DNA from: Isoperla grammatica
Taxonomy: Eukaryota; Arthropoda; Insecta; Plecoptera; Perlodidae
Direction: 5' to 3'
Length of the DNA: 64,000 bases
Assembly: GCA_945910005.1 (NCBI GenBank)
Contig: OX246746.1
Span: forward strand, 44,345,690 to 44,409,689
Shown in pieces: positions 23,501-38,500 of the stretch (position 1 is the stretch's first letter; every line of letters begins with the position of its first letter). The notes beneath the pieces were generated by a model, which was given only the letters and a program-made list of their open reading frames with translations, was not told the DNA's origin and searched no databases. A program made the translations under genes and the position numbers.

Positions 23501-26500
23501 GACCGTGACAGTAGGTGATAATTTCTCTGATGTCAATAACACCTGGATAACAATCACAGCAAAAGTTTGGCCAATACCTTAAAAGCGGTAGGAAGACTGC
23601 CCAAGACCAAGATGAAAGATAGATTACAGATGGTACCAAGTTCTAACAGATGTTGAAATGAAGGCACGTGAATGGAGCGGCGAGTTATGCCGACTGCAGC
23701 CTGCAACGTTCCCGCACGGGCGCTCGGTCCACTTCCGTTCAAATTAAACGGCCAGAATACTCGACTCGAAAATCATGAAAAACTCGCTCGCAATCGGTCG
23801 AGTACCAACTACTCGACTCGAGTTTTCGAGTACTCGCACATCCCTACTAAACATTGATAATAGACGGTAATACTGACTTGGTGCATCCCTACTGTACACA
23901 TACTGTACATATTTTGCCTTTTGGAAAACAGTGTTGAAAAGTGAGTTCATAGTTCCTCAAAAATATTTAAATGAAGTTGCATCTATTACCATGGCTGTTA
24001 ATCGGGTAGCCTTGCAACAAGAATCTTTCTGCAGAGATTTTACTAAGTTGTTTCTTCACGATATGAAAACACAGACAAATATTAGAAGTTGTCTAAAAGT
24101 TTATTCTCAACAACAACTACAGTTTAGAAATGATATGGGAGTCGATTTCCATCCACAAAACCCTTTGGTTCAGGACTAAACATGAAACCAGACATAAGAG
24201 AAGGGCTGCAAATATAGGGGCGGGGGAGTTGTTAAAAAAAAGTAATTTATAAATTTACAAATAGACTTAGTAATCCACACAGAGCCATGTTCAAACTAAC
24301 TTTAGTGGGCTTCCAACAGAAAAACAAACAAAACACTCCAAATATGTACTACTAAGATCCTTCCGCAAATTCGCAATATTTCCTTACAAATTGCATTACG
24401 TGAATTCTGTCAAAAAGATTGCACACGGCAAAACGCAAACCAAGTTTATGAACAAGTTGCCATGTTACTTGTTAATGAATTATGTGAGTCATTTCTTGTA
24501 CGATTATGTCTGCTGTGAGATATGGTACAGTCATTAATCAATTGATTGTAATTTTACGAGATCCAAAAATCAAGAAATTACTTTGACCAGCATGTGGAAC
24601 GATGGCATTGCTCAGCACACTTAGCATTTTAAGTCCGGGAATTGTACTGCACCATTTAGCGTGAATTGCAGGACTGTGTTAAGGTGCCTCGATAAATACT
24701 CGACATGCATATCTGTAACCTGGGTACATATTGAAAACAAGCAAAGCCACAGGACACACTCAAGTGGCAGAAGCAAGTTAGTAATCTAAGAAGAAATGGA
24801 TGGTGGTACTACCTATTAGATGGCATTACGAGCTTGACGCTCCCAACCGCGAGAGGCGTACTGCAAACAAAACCACATGTTCAGAACACTCTCCACTCGT
24901 CAGGCGACGTACTGTGCTGTGATACCAATAACTATAACCTTACCTTGTAGCATTTTGTTCCAATATTGCATATCTATTTAATGCAAGCAATATATGCTAA
25001 CCATGACAGTTCAATTGTTTACATTGACATGTATACCTCTTTCAGTACTATAGACTAAATTTGAAATTACTAAATTGTCACCAGTTATGTGTATACAAAT
25101 AAAACATCTTGGTTTTGACAGAGATAACTGATGGAGGGAAAATTCCTTACATTCACAGTTATAACAATCATCTAACAGTTAAGGTATTGTAGTGATAAAG
25201 GTATCATAGTGCAAAGTAAAAAATCAATTGCAGCAGTTTACCAATCTTACTTGCATATACTCTTGAGCATGTTTCATTTAAGATGCAAAAAAAGTCTTGT
25301 GCGTTAAATCATACACACATCTTCACTATTAGTTTACATTCATGTATATTGTAAGGTTACAACCTTCATCAAATATTTTTTAATGCAAAATAGAATAGTT
25401 AAAAATAAAAAAAAAAAACACTTACAGCATTCCTTGACTAAAGTTAATTCACTTTAAAACTAGTATTGGAAGCTTTAGTCCAAGTTTTCCAGGAAACCAG
25501 CAGATGGCTTAGTAATGGCATGATTTGATATGGTTATTGGTAGCACCTCACAGTAATGAGAAATAACATAAGACAATTACATGCATAAACACTCAAATGT
25601 TGGCATCAACAAAATGCAGTCCAAAAGTTCAACAGTAGCAAGTTCTATTATTTGGGTTAAATCTAGATGTGCACACACAATATTATTCTCGGCAACACAT
25701 TTCAGATGAGTTCTGGATAACACAAATGCAGGCGTACCCAGAACTCATCCACAGGCTGCTAAAGACTTCACCCACATCTCACAAACATGTCCTGTGCAAA
25801 CAGGCAGATGTGAATGATTCTGAAAAAGGTTTTGTATTTTAGTATTAACATGCTGTCACAAAAACAAACACATTCCTGTCAATTTGTCGTTAGTTGTCTA
25901 CATAAAAAAAACCAAACACATTAGACTAAACAGAAATCTGAAAGACAAAATATTAGCAGAGGTTAGAGAATCGAAAATTCAGACGATTATCAAATGCCAA
26001 TGGTGTTGAATGTAGTTGTTTTAAAGGTTTGTAATATAACTGAAACCGACTGAAGTGAAACCTTGCCTTATATATATATGTGATGTACATTTCACCATAT
26101 TTCAAACAATTGTTCATGGATTTTGAAATATTGTTCATAATACCTTGTGATGGAAATTAGTATGATTGAAGCTAAAAGTGGTGATCATATACGAGTCTTT
26201 CAAGAACACACGCTTGTAAATGTAAGTATAGGATCAAGGTTTCACTTAGCACAAATTATATGTAATTTTAGACAAATCTTTAGTAAAGCCATGATATCAA
26301 AGCATAAATTTAAAGCATAAATGTTATGATTACGAAGCACAAGTTTCGAAGCCAATTAAAACGTTACAGAAGGTTATAAGATTTAAATCATGCCTATAGG
26401 TATGTATCTTTGCTATCGCGTTTTATTACGTTAGATTCAAAATAACCAATATGTTCTTTGATTTTTTTTTTTTGGATACCTTCTTTAGATTACTTGATCA

Positions 26501-29500
26501 GACTTTTCCTGCGTAGGTTGTTAAAGAATCGGAATTGTAGCCGCAGAGTTAAATCTTTCCGTACTGTTGATAATGAAAAACAATTATGTACTGTTGTTTA
26601 AATGTGGTGGCTTTGAGGGGGGGAGGGCTCCACTAGACTCAAACTGTGGAGCTGTGACATACAATACACTTCATTACAAGGACACAAGGTTAATACATAA
26701 CCCTAGTACAATTTATCTCTTTAAAAATATAATGTTTGGAAGATGCAAGTTAGCTTGTTACCTTTACTTTTCACATTTTGACAAAATTACAATACTCTAG
26801 ATCTACACTATTTGTACAAATAAAAACTAGTCTGCCCTAGTGCCCCAGTCAACTGATTGAAACAAAACGATGAATGCCTACATGTTTTGTTTGTTTTTTT
26901 ACTAATAGTAGACATAAAAGAGATTTTGTGAAATATTTTTAAGAAATCCCATTGGCCCAAACATCTACTACTAGACTTTCGAGCAAACAAGAAGAACCAT
27001 CATATTATATACGACAATAAAGTAGAATGCATTAGTTACACTAAGTTAGGTTATTTATGTTATGATTGATTCACTAGTGCATAAAAGACATTATCCAAAC
27101 ATCTGCGAAAGACATCATTCCCGGAAATGTATTTAAAGCATTTTCGTTAATCACAGAGATGTTAGAAAATGTTACTCGACTTTTGTTCACTCAAAATCGG
27201 ATGTAATTTGTTTGTTTACTATCCAGAACAACCTTAAGTTAATTATAAGGGTATATGGCAGACTGAAACTCGGGTCTGGCTTAGGCTTATCAGTGCCCAC
27301 CAAATCAGTCCAAGTTGTTAATTGGCTTCTCAGAAGTCAGGATGGAATGGTGCTATCAAAAGGTATAAACATCTCACTGTGCAGTAGACTGGTAGGTCAC
27401 AACAGATTTAGAATCCCTAGACTGAAGTCATACAAAACACTAAATCTATATTTTCTAATGTCAGACATTAAGAGTACATTGTTTAAACCATATAAAGGAA
27501 AAACAAATTTGTTGGTGTAATTTTGGGCAGGTGGTAGTACATATTGTTGCTCGAACATAGAAACAACACGTTTAAGAGACCAACATGTTTCAGAGGGAGA
27601 TTTATTTTTTAGTACAAAGGTTTGTTGCCAGCTAAGTTCTAAGCCATTTTTTTTCAATAGCTTTTTGTTTAATTAATGATTTTTTTAAATTGGGTGTAAA
27701 TTTGGTATTATTTTAAAATAGTTTTAACACTGAAAAGGCCAATAATATGTACAAAGTACCAGTCTCTGCTTCCTAAGCCATCTTTTGTGAACATTTCACA
27801 AGTTACTTCATGATCGTACGTTTAAAACTGACTGCGTGGGGGTGATGGTCCAACTAGCACGCTGTGAGTGCTACAATGGGGAGATTCTTCTCTCCAATTC
27901 TGCCCGTAAAAACTCGCCATCAAATCCAAAACCTTTCATTTCAGTTGTTTATAAAGTGCGGAGACCGACTGTGCCGTGGTTGACACTACGTGGCGCGAGG
28001 TGGGGTTGTTGCGGGGGATGAGTGCTTAGCCAATAGCGCGTCAGTAGCAAGGTCACGCCAGCGAGCGACAGAGGGCTACGAGGCCAGTGGAGGGGGGGAT
28101 CTACACACTACGTGGCGCGAGATGGGGTTGTTGCGGGGGATGAGTGCTTAGCCAATAGCGCGTCAGTAGCAAGGTCACGCCAGCGAGCGACAGAGGGCTA
28201 CGAGGCCAGTGGAGGGGGGGATCTACACACTACGTCGCGCGAGGTGGGGTTGTTGCGGGGGATGAGTGCTTAGCCAATAGCGCGTCAGTAGCAAGGTCAT
28301 GCCAGCGAGCGACAGAGGGCTACGAGGCCAGTGGAGGGGGGGATCTACACACCACGTGGCGCGAGGTGGGGTTGTTGCGGGGGATGAGTGCTTAGCCAAT
28401 AGCGCGTCAGTAGCAAGGTCACGCCAGCGAGCGACAGAGGGCTACGAGGCCAGTGGAGGGGGGGATCTACACACCACGTGGCGCGAGGTGGGGTTGTTGC
28501 GGGGGATGAGTGCTTAGCCAATAGCGCGTCAGTAGCAAGGTCACGCCAGCGAGCGGCAGAGGGCTACGAGGCCAGTGGAGGGGGGGATCTACACACCACG
28601 TGGCGCGAGATGGGGTTGTTGCGGGGGATGAGTGCTTAGCCAATAGCGCGTCAGTAGCAAGGTCACGCCAGCGAGCGACAGAGGGCTACGAGGCCAGTGG
28701 AGGGGGGGATCTACACACCACGTGGCGCGAGGTGGGGTTGTTGCGGGGGATGAGTGCTTAGCCAATAGCGCGTCAGTAGCAAGGTCACGCCAGCGAGCGA
28801 CAGAGGGCTACGAGGGCAGTGGAGGGGGGGATCTACACACCACGTGGCGCGAGGTGGGGTTGTTGCGGGGGATGAGTGCTTAGCCAATAGCGCGTCAGTA
28901 GCAAGGTCACGCCAGCGAGCGACAGAGGGCTACGAGGGCAGTGGAGGGGGGGATCTACACACCACGTGGCGCGAGGTGGGGTTGTTGCGGGGGATGAGTG
29001 CTTAGCCAATAGCGCGTCAGTAGCAAGGTCACGCCAGCGAGCGACAGAGGGCTACGAGGCCAGTGGAGGGGGGGATCTACACACCACGTGGCGCGAGGTG
29101 GGGTTGTTGCGGGGGATGAGTGCTTAGCCAATAGCGCGTCAGTAGCAAGGTCACGCCAGCGAGCGACAGAGGGCTACGAGGCCAGTGGAGGGGGGGATCT
29201 ACACACCACGTGGCGCGAGGTGGGGTTGTTGCGGGGGATGAGTGCTTAGCCAATAGCGCGTCAGTAGCAAGGTCACGCCAGCGAGCGACAGAGGGCTACG
29301 AGGGCAGTGGAGGGGGGGATCTACACACCACGTCGCGCGAGGTGGGGTTGTTGCGGGGGATGAGTGCTTAGCCAATAGCGCGTCAGTAGCAAGGTCACGC
29401 CAGCGAGCGACAGAGGGCTACGAGGGCAGTGGAGGGGGGGATCTACACACCACGTGGCGCGAGGTGGGGTTGTTGCGGGGGATGAGTGCAGCCAATAGCG

Positions 29501-32500
29501 CGTCAGTAGCAAGGTCACGCCAGCGAGCGACAGAGGGCTACGAGGCCAGTGGAGGGGGGGATCTACACACCACGTCGCGCGAGGTGGGGTTGTTGCGGGG
29601 GATGAGTGCAGCCAATAGCGCGTCAGTAGCAAGGTCACGCCAGCGAGCGACAGAGGGCTACGAGGCCAGTGGAGGGGGGGATCTACACACCACGTGGCGC
29701 GAGGTGGGGTTGTTGCGGGGGATGAGTGCTTAGCCAATAGCGCGTCAGTAGCAAGGTCACGCCAGCGAGCGACAGAGGGCTACGAGGCCAGTGGAGGGGG
29801 GGATCTACACACCACGTGGCGCGAGGTGGGGTTGTTGCGGGGGATGAGTGCTTAGCCAATAGCGCGTCAGTAGCAAGGTCACGCCAGCGAGCGACAGAGG
29901 GCTACGAGGCCAGTGGAGGGGGGGATCTACACACTACGTGGCGCGAGGTGGGGTTGTTGCGGGGGATGAGTGCTTAGCCAATAGCGCGTCAGTAGCAAGG
30001 TCACGCCAGCGAGCGACAGAGGGCTACGAGGCCAGTGGAGGGGGGGATCTACACACCACGTGGCGCGAGGTGGGGTTGTTGCGGGGGATGAGTGCTTAGC
30101 CAATAGCGCGTCAGTAGCAAGGTCACGCCAGCGAGCGACAGAGGGCTACGAGGGCAGTGGAGGGGGGGATCTACACACCACGTCGCGCGAGGTGGGGTTG
30201 TTGCGGGGGATGAGTGCTTAGCCAATAGCGCGTCAGTAGCAAGGTCACGCCAGCGAGCGGCGCTGCCTCGTGACTGAAGGCTAAGCGTTCGCGTACCGAC
30301 AGTTGTACACGGGGCCAGTGGGGGGAGGCATTAACTATCTACACACGAATTTTGGTGCGAATCGGCGCCGAGTCCGAGAGAAGGCCCGAATGGCATCATC
30401 TTAAAAATATCTGTTGAAACATGTGTGAATTACCAAGTTGTATAGTAAGACCTTGGTTATCATTACTGTGAAATTTAGTGATTGACTGGTACGTACAATT
30501 GTTCAAAAAAGTACAAAACGATAGTCAAAAACTTGAAACATGACCATGAGGAACGAAAACCTATTTACAACGTCATCTCAAAATACACGTACAATATAAA
30601 GACTGAAACAAGCCTTCTAACGTAACGTTTCTTCTTTTTGAGGAATCTACTCCTGCTCGATTCGCAAGGCACGGGTGCCAACTTCAAACTTCACTACTCA
30701 ATGCCATCTCTTATAAATAGTCATTGATACGTTAAGTCTATGCACAATTGTAGTAGGCTTGTCTCCTTCCTGTTTGCTTGTTGGCATAATACTTTCAATT
30801 GTAGTGAATCAAGACAATTTGCATTAGTTGTTTTAATACTGCTAATAGGCTCGAGCAGCAGAAGAGTTCCTTGGAAGAGTTCAGTTGCCATGGGATGGAT
30901 TATTACTTGATTAGTAAAATGTCTTAAATCCCTGCATTCGTAGAAAATAAACACTGATGATAGAAAACTCGAGATTTCAAAAGCTTTTTGGGAACTGATC
31001 CACGACTCGTGGCTTGTTCCTCTAGTGGGTTCATTACTGCTTTGGATTCCCGGTTCGGGCTGGGGTTTTTAACTTTGGAACTTGACTTTAAAGTGTGAGT
31101 ATATACCGGTGTACATGTAAACGGTGACTTCGGAGCCGTCATAGCAACGAAGCACATAATGAATGGTATGTCACCCATTGAAAATCAGTTGTAACCGAGG
31201 GGGTCGCCTATAAATACAAAATTATTTTACTGATTTTAATTTAATCTATTTCAAGTAGGTCACCTGATGAAAATGTGTTAATTGAATGCATAGTAATTCA
31301 CAAGAATAGTAATGTCTTATGAATCACCGTGTCTATTGTTTGTTAGATGCTCTCTTTGATAGCAATAACCAACTAGACCCACTATCATGCACAAGTCAAG
31401 TGTGCAGCTAGGATGGCAACACTATCTTAAGTCTGTGTTTGGCTGTTTTAACAAATTTAGTACAATACAAACATGGCCACCAACATAGTGGCCCATAGTT
31501 GGACAACGGGCCGACTAGAGTAGCAATCAACCTCAGAAGTGTAACAAAAGAAAACACATTGATGTTCACGATTAAGAGAATAACAAACCAGCTTGGCAGT
31601 CATAGCATATCAACACCTCACATTTACAATATTAAAAGAGAATAAATTGTACCAGGATGAAGCAATCAAGTAGCAAGAGGGTTTGGGTATATTATAATAG
31701 TCCCCCCACAGTCAGCCAAGATGCTACTATGTACACATCTTACTCACACTCAACGTACGCAACATTACTCTCGGGTGAGAATCTGAAATGCGTTCGCCCC
31801 AGATCCGATTGCAATGTTGAACTTTGCCTTAATTCGACAATCTAGATGTAGACGGGAAAAGGACGGAAGATAGAGAAAGAGAAGAGTTACAAGAAACATC
31901 ACATAGAAAAGAAAACACAATTAAGCAGAGCTTGTAGTACATAAGAGAGACAGAAACACGAAAGGAAATAGTGTTTATAAGTTAACTCCAAACATTAGTA
32001 TTTAGTACTAGGAATACTGTATTACAATAGGCCTAGCATTGTGTATAAGAAGAAAGGATGGTAGCCTAGAGACTACCTAATCTGCTAAGTGGTGTGCACA
32101 ATATATTCAACCCCTATTCACTGTTGTAAATAAGTGTAAAACAAAAACGCAAACTTTCATATCTCGTATGAAATTTCAAACAATTTACTTTTCAGATAAA
32201 TTATACCTCTACCAAATAACAGGGCTTAAGTGTCAAACACATGTCCTTAGTGCTTATGTTGGAATTGGTGAAATAAGACACAAGAAGTGAACCTTCTTTC
32301 GCCTGCAGTATAAATCTTTGATCATAACAATATTTAAGTGCAGATATAGCTTTTCATATGTCAGCTTTAGGCAGACTATGGAACCCACTTTTATTACAAG
32401 GATGTTTCTTATATTTGCTAATTAACCTCATCTATCGTCTAAAGTAAATCACGTGGAGCTAGAAACCTGATTGGTTTATGTAAAAGGTGGTAATGTCGGT

Positions 32501-35500
32501 TACAAGTGTGGATTGCTTAAGAACCTTACCTCCGCAACATGCAGATGAAAGCTTTGTCCAAACTACGGAGATAATATATGTAGTACTACGTAGCTACTAA
32601 GTGTGTTTTGAAAATATGAGAACAAGAGACTGACTTGCCATGAAGGAGAGCAAGGAAGACAGCTACAGATGGAGATAACCTGCTCCTATGCCAACAAAAT
32701 ATTCACTAAACTGTATGCCTTAATTTTTGCAAAGTGACTGACAGAAATGTCAAACATAAAAAATGTAGTATCAGCGAGCCGCTGATAGCTACCATTAGAA
32801 AGCAAGTAAACACGTGAGCACACCAGTACAACACTTTCCTATTAGACGGCACAACTTGTCACACCACACAGCAGAAATAAAAATAATAATAGATGGTAAC
32901 GGACTTATTAACGTACATATGTTGATCCCAAGATTTGAGACCACATACATTTATTGAACTGTCCTAAGCTGCATAGCTCGGACCAACCAAAATGTACTCG
33001 TATTATGCAATGGGGCCCGAGTGAATATACATGGGAACAGCAAGAAACTACCCACCCTTCTTATGTACGACAGTAGGCTCATATTGTTCCTTTCAGTATG
33101 AACTTTAAGTAGATTTCTTTAGTATGATGCAATCCTTTGATATTATTTCTGCTGTGTGGTGTAACAAGTTGTGCCGTCTAATAGGAAGGTGTTGTACTGG
33201 TGTGCTCACGTTTTTACTTGCTTTCTTACGGTATTGTTGGCTAGTTGTGATCAAATATTATTACAGGTTCCTTCCTTGGAGGTGTTATAAAACATTTGTT
33301 TTGTGGGAGAGGCTTGCAAGTAACAATCTAAAGATGAGTACAATAGTTTGTTCCAAATTGACCTCATCATCGAAATGATGTTTAGTAATAAGTTAGTCCC
33401 TACCATCGCGGCTCCTCCCCTTGCCATCATGAATTGACTTGGGACTTCTGCACTCCCTTCTAAATTAGATGATGCAGGTTTAAAAGAAATTGTTTGTGTT
33501 GATCCACATGCAAACTCCGCAATTTGTCACCGCATCTTCAGGGTTAGATTTGGATATGTCTATTGAAGCGTTATAACATGTTGAAATTCATAAACTCGTT
33601 TGTTCTACGTGCTTCTTACATTTGCATTGTGTATCTAAATTATAAATAACATGTAAATTACACCCTCACATAACTATAGAATATTCTTTGTTTGGTATTA
33701 CTATTAAGTGTAAACTTTTCTAACAACAAACTAAATCTATGATATTTGGGTAATTGTGAAGAAATGTCTACTGGCTGTGTTAAGAAGGAGGCGTACTCTC
33801 AGTACACAAATCGCACGAAATTTCCATTTTTAAAATTACATCTCAAGAACGCTACTCGAAATCGAAAAACTGAGGGCATAGCACACTGTGGTTTGGAAAG
33901 CCCTAAAGACAATGATAAATATATCATATTATTATCAGTAGGATAGTTATTTTGATTATCAAATCCATAATAATTAATTAGTAATGAAAATTGAATACAA
34001 ATAAGGAAATAATAAACATACTGATTATAATGTTAGATACAATTAGCATTCAGTAGGATGTAGGGCTTACGAAACCACAGTGCGCTATAGGCCACTCAAA
34101 ATAGACTAGATGCAATCTGGTGACAATGAGGAGATTACTCATGAAACCATCAATGGCGCAGATAAGGAGGTAGCTTAGCAAGAGTCTCCTATGCCCCCAC
34201 GTGTAGCATTCTGGAGATATAATAGATACCCTTACCAGTTAATAACTGAAAGAAGAGAGCACTATCATTATCATAACTAAGGATAACCTTAGAAAAGAAA
34301 GAAAGGTCTCTATCACAAAGTTGTTGTGCTCACTTACATTACCTTGATTCCGACAATTACAACAGGTTTCAAATGATTACCTGTGAGTGAGTAGAGACAA
34401 GTGATGTGTTGCCCATGTGTTTTAGAACATTTGTTTGCATTCATTATTGTACTCATAAATGAATAAATGATACAATGCAACAAACTGTGATGTTGACAAA
34501 CAAAAAACATGCAAAAATCCCTACTCAAAACAACAAATTAATAGAAACGTCAGCGATATGTTCTAAGAAATTAAAACAACTTCTAAAAATATCATGTTTA
34601 CCGATTACGTCGAAGATATCCTTTATACAGTACAAGCTTCTCCTTTCAGTGGCAATTAGAGAAATGCACGGTGTTACTTTGTTGGGATCTGTCCATGTAT
34701 TTAATATATTAGAAGATGGAACTATGATTAATGATATTTATTTACACATCAAACACATCAAAAATGAAAATCGTATGTTTCTGGTGTCCAATATTACAGT
34801 AGTTTAGAATTGTAGTGCTAACAGTTCCATATACAAGGGAAGTCAGCCACTAATTATGTCCACCGACTGTCAATGTGACCCACAACATCAAGCAAACACA
34901 TTGCAGATTATGTTTTAAAAGCCTAAAACACAAAATTACTTTAGATAAATACATTTTCCCTGAAGTAAATTAAATACAAGAAAACACTAGGTATATACAT
35001 ATATTTAAATCTACAGGTGCTATATATAATACAAAATGCTACCAACATGTATCTCTACCACTAGGAATAGTAAGTGGGGCTGTATAGGCTAATCCAACCT
35101 TCGAAGAGCCACGGCTGCGGGAACCAGCAAAATTATCCGAACACTAAAATTTCCCAGCAATGAAAAATAGTTTTAACAATTTAAATACAAAAACTCTAAA
35201 TCACTAGTATAGCCTACTGCAGATGTTATTAATAATTGGTTGCTTGGCTCGTTTAATGAACATCATTTTGGTGATGCACCTGCATCTTGTGAATATTGAG
35301 TCACGATGATGCGTCGAGGTTTTATATAGGTTGAATATGTTTCTTTGCAAATACTGTAGCAAAATATTAGTCTAGTGCAGGCCTGCCACCAGGGAAAAAA
35401 TTAAATCCTGTTGGAGTGGGTCAAATATCCTGAAAATATCCATAAATTTGAAATTTACATTTTTAATCGATCTCGGCAAGTCTAATATTAAAAAAACATA

Positions 35501-38500
35501 CTTTTTACTAGGGATGTCGTAGGGTACCTGGGTTACCCGGATCCAGAAATTACCCGAATTCTTTTTTTGGATTCAAATCTCAATCAGGTAGTAATATTTT
35601 GTAAAAAAAAAAAAATACGCGACGATATTTTTGCAACTACTTTCCTTGAAGCTACAGTGAATTCCCGCTTGTGGGCGAGGCAAGCTGGTCGCTGAGTAGT
35701 ACGCGCTGTCATTACTGCGGGCGAGTTCTGTGTTACCTCACAGCTGTTCACGCCTACTTCACGGAGAAAATTACTACGCGCGGACTATTTACCGGCCTAA
35801 AAGTCGATAACGTCATGGACTTCTTTATCGATCGCGTTCAAACATTAATATTACCCGCAAAATTCAATATTTTCGAAAAATCCGTAAATGACTGTAAAAA
35901 TCCTTCCACCCCAAATATCCATAAAAACGGCAGGCCTGGTCTAGTGGCATAAAGAACTCTTACTATATATGTATACATAGCAAAAAATCTTAGAACTATC
36001 TTTAGAAATAGAAAAATGTTATTTTCTTCATATTCAAACATTGTCAACTCTACCAATTTCAAATATTATTTAACATACAAAATTAGATTTAGGCTAAGAA
36101 ATGTTATGAAGTTATTTTGAAGAGCCAATAAATCATATAGGCCTATGCAAGTATATGCATTATGCAATTAATAACATAAGTACTAAAATGATAATTACTT
36201 TCAAATGTGGAAGCATTGGTGTGATATCGGAATGTGTATTTGCTAAAAAGCTTCATTTTTCCACCGAAAGTAGTGAAAGAATCTAAAACACTCGAGTTCT
36301 CTATTCAATAAGAATGTTCAACTACATTCTTGAAGAAAAAGGTCACTGAAATGCTGTGATAAGTATTTGCTTCGGTCAAGTGACAATAACTATCTTGAAT
36401 TACATAAGATTCTTCAGAGCCCTGACTAATATTTTACTGTATGCAAAGAGCCAAGGACACATTTTCAACATGTAAGCAACCACTACGTCACAAGACGCAG
36501 TTGTGTGACCAACAACAACATTTTAGTCATTAAAACAATTTCCAGTACATATTAAGGATTCCAGCTACAAGTTTGCAATTTTGAGTTTTTGCGGTCAATA
36601 AAAAAAAAAAGTAATACGTAACCATTTTTACAATGTATGCAAATCTTTGTGTTGTGATATATTTTCTAGTTTCCCAAGGCTCATGGTAATCAGCACCAGG
36701 ACATTTATTCTCCTTCTAAAGCTCTGCAGGCAGATTGAACCTTCAGGTACCAGCATTAGGTTAATAAAGCACTGCAAGGTGTTCACGTGTACACGTATTA
36801 TCACTATAGATAGAGTACAGTAGTCTAGAGAAGAGATGTATTTCAAGTGCTTTGCTACAAAAGTAAACTGCTAATACACAGAAACAAAGTACACAAGAAG
36901 GAAAGTCCAAAGTAAAGTACAGGGGTGAACAGTCATGCCAGACAGTGTCTATGGATGGAGATAGGTACACTTAACGTCGCGAGTACTGGCAAGTGCATAG
37001 TATACAAATACGATATGCTTTCACTGACGAGTGTTAGGACACTTCATTCGAGAAATGTTTAAATGCGACGGAAGAGTTTTAAACAAAAAAATAAACTTAA
37101 GAGTTGAATTTTCTTTGTTGTTACGCAGGAAGTCCGTAGGATAGACATTAAATAAATAACTTATCAATTATGAGGTCTGTATTGGATGTAGGCCTATGTC
37201 TGTCCAACCTAGGCCAGGTTGACGCAAGACATCGACAATCTATGCAATCACTATGCAGCTCAGAGCCTTCTATTGGTAAACTCACAACGCACAAACTGCA
37301 GGAGAAGAACTGCAGTTATATACGGATACACCTAAAAATGATAATTGTGAATGAGACGTCTTGTCAGCATGCTAATTATGCAAATTTTGAATTGCGAAAT
37401 AACGCGATTCGGAGCTTTAACCACGAAATCCACGAAATATCTGAGTATTCACGAAATAAGACTAAAATAACGAAAAACTGTTAAATATTGACCAAACGTA
37501 TGTTTTAATTTTTTTCTAAACTTGCAGAATTAAAAATGTGAAGGAAATAAATACAAAGTCTATTGTGTATACACACGAATGACTAGTAGTTGATTAAATA
37601 ATGTATTTTTTCTTGTTATGCGTCTTATAAAAATAACACCGACAAAACGCGAAATTTACAACTTGACAAAACGAAATTTGAGAAAAAATAAAACCATTTC
37701 CATAGGGCTCTTATCAATTAGAATTAGCAAATGTAAATAATATGAAGACTCTCTTTCAAATTCACGTTTAAACGTCGTTTTAAAATGAGGTTAAACGTTT
37801 AGGATTTAAGCACTTTTTCCCATCCCCACGTTTGATGCTTTTAGTATGCATTTAATCGTGGCAGAGTTCCTATCAAATAAAATACATACCTTGGTTCCAG
37901 AACCTCTAACAAATAAAAATACTAAATAATTGATAAGTTAGATACTTAAATCACATAGATACAAAACGGAATCAGCTATATACATATAATAATATTTAAA
38001 CCAAACAATCTCTAACCTTTGAACTAAAGATAGAGTCGATGCCAATAAAATTATTTGGGCAACAATAACTTAAGCATTATGTGCCCTAGGACAATAATAA
38101 CAAAATGATTTTAAACTAGAATCCGGACTTAACATAGAAGCATGCAATTACTTGAAAAATCTGTTACTTTAGGCTAAAAAATGTTTTTAAGAAACATTCC
38201 GTATAAAAATATATAAATATATATATATTTTGGTAAAGAAGCTCCTGTTTAACTGGTTTCACAAACAATGTATGACAATATATAATGCTGTCTTAAATCC
38301 CATGAAGAACATTACTATGCCCGCCCAGTACTCTCGAGCTTAGGGAAACAGTAGTACTTATAATCAGAGAGGAAGGTGGTAGGCATTGTTCAATAGATAT
38401 GTAACACCGAATAATCATACGAAAACCTTAACAAAAATATCAAACCAAACAATGCATACGATGCCACCAACTGGCACTACTTGTTTACAAGTCTGAAAGA

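Noticed and set aside
23931..24179. Plus frame ending HPQNPLVQD
   Set aside because: Looks diverse but nothing recognised; only a weak acceptor-like sequence; not enough to call an exon.
28299..29737. Long frames on both strands in the 122-bp satellite
   Set aside because: Created by two units lacking TT; pure repeat translation.
34475..34807. 110-codon plus frame
   Set aside because: Lys/Ile/Asn-rich composition typical of AT-rich chance frames.
35514..35600. hAT-like terminus TAGGGATGTCGTAGGG inside another hAT
   Set aside because: No partner terminus or duplication was found; noted but not called a separate element.
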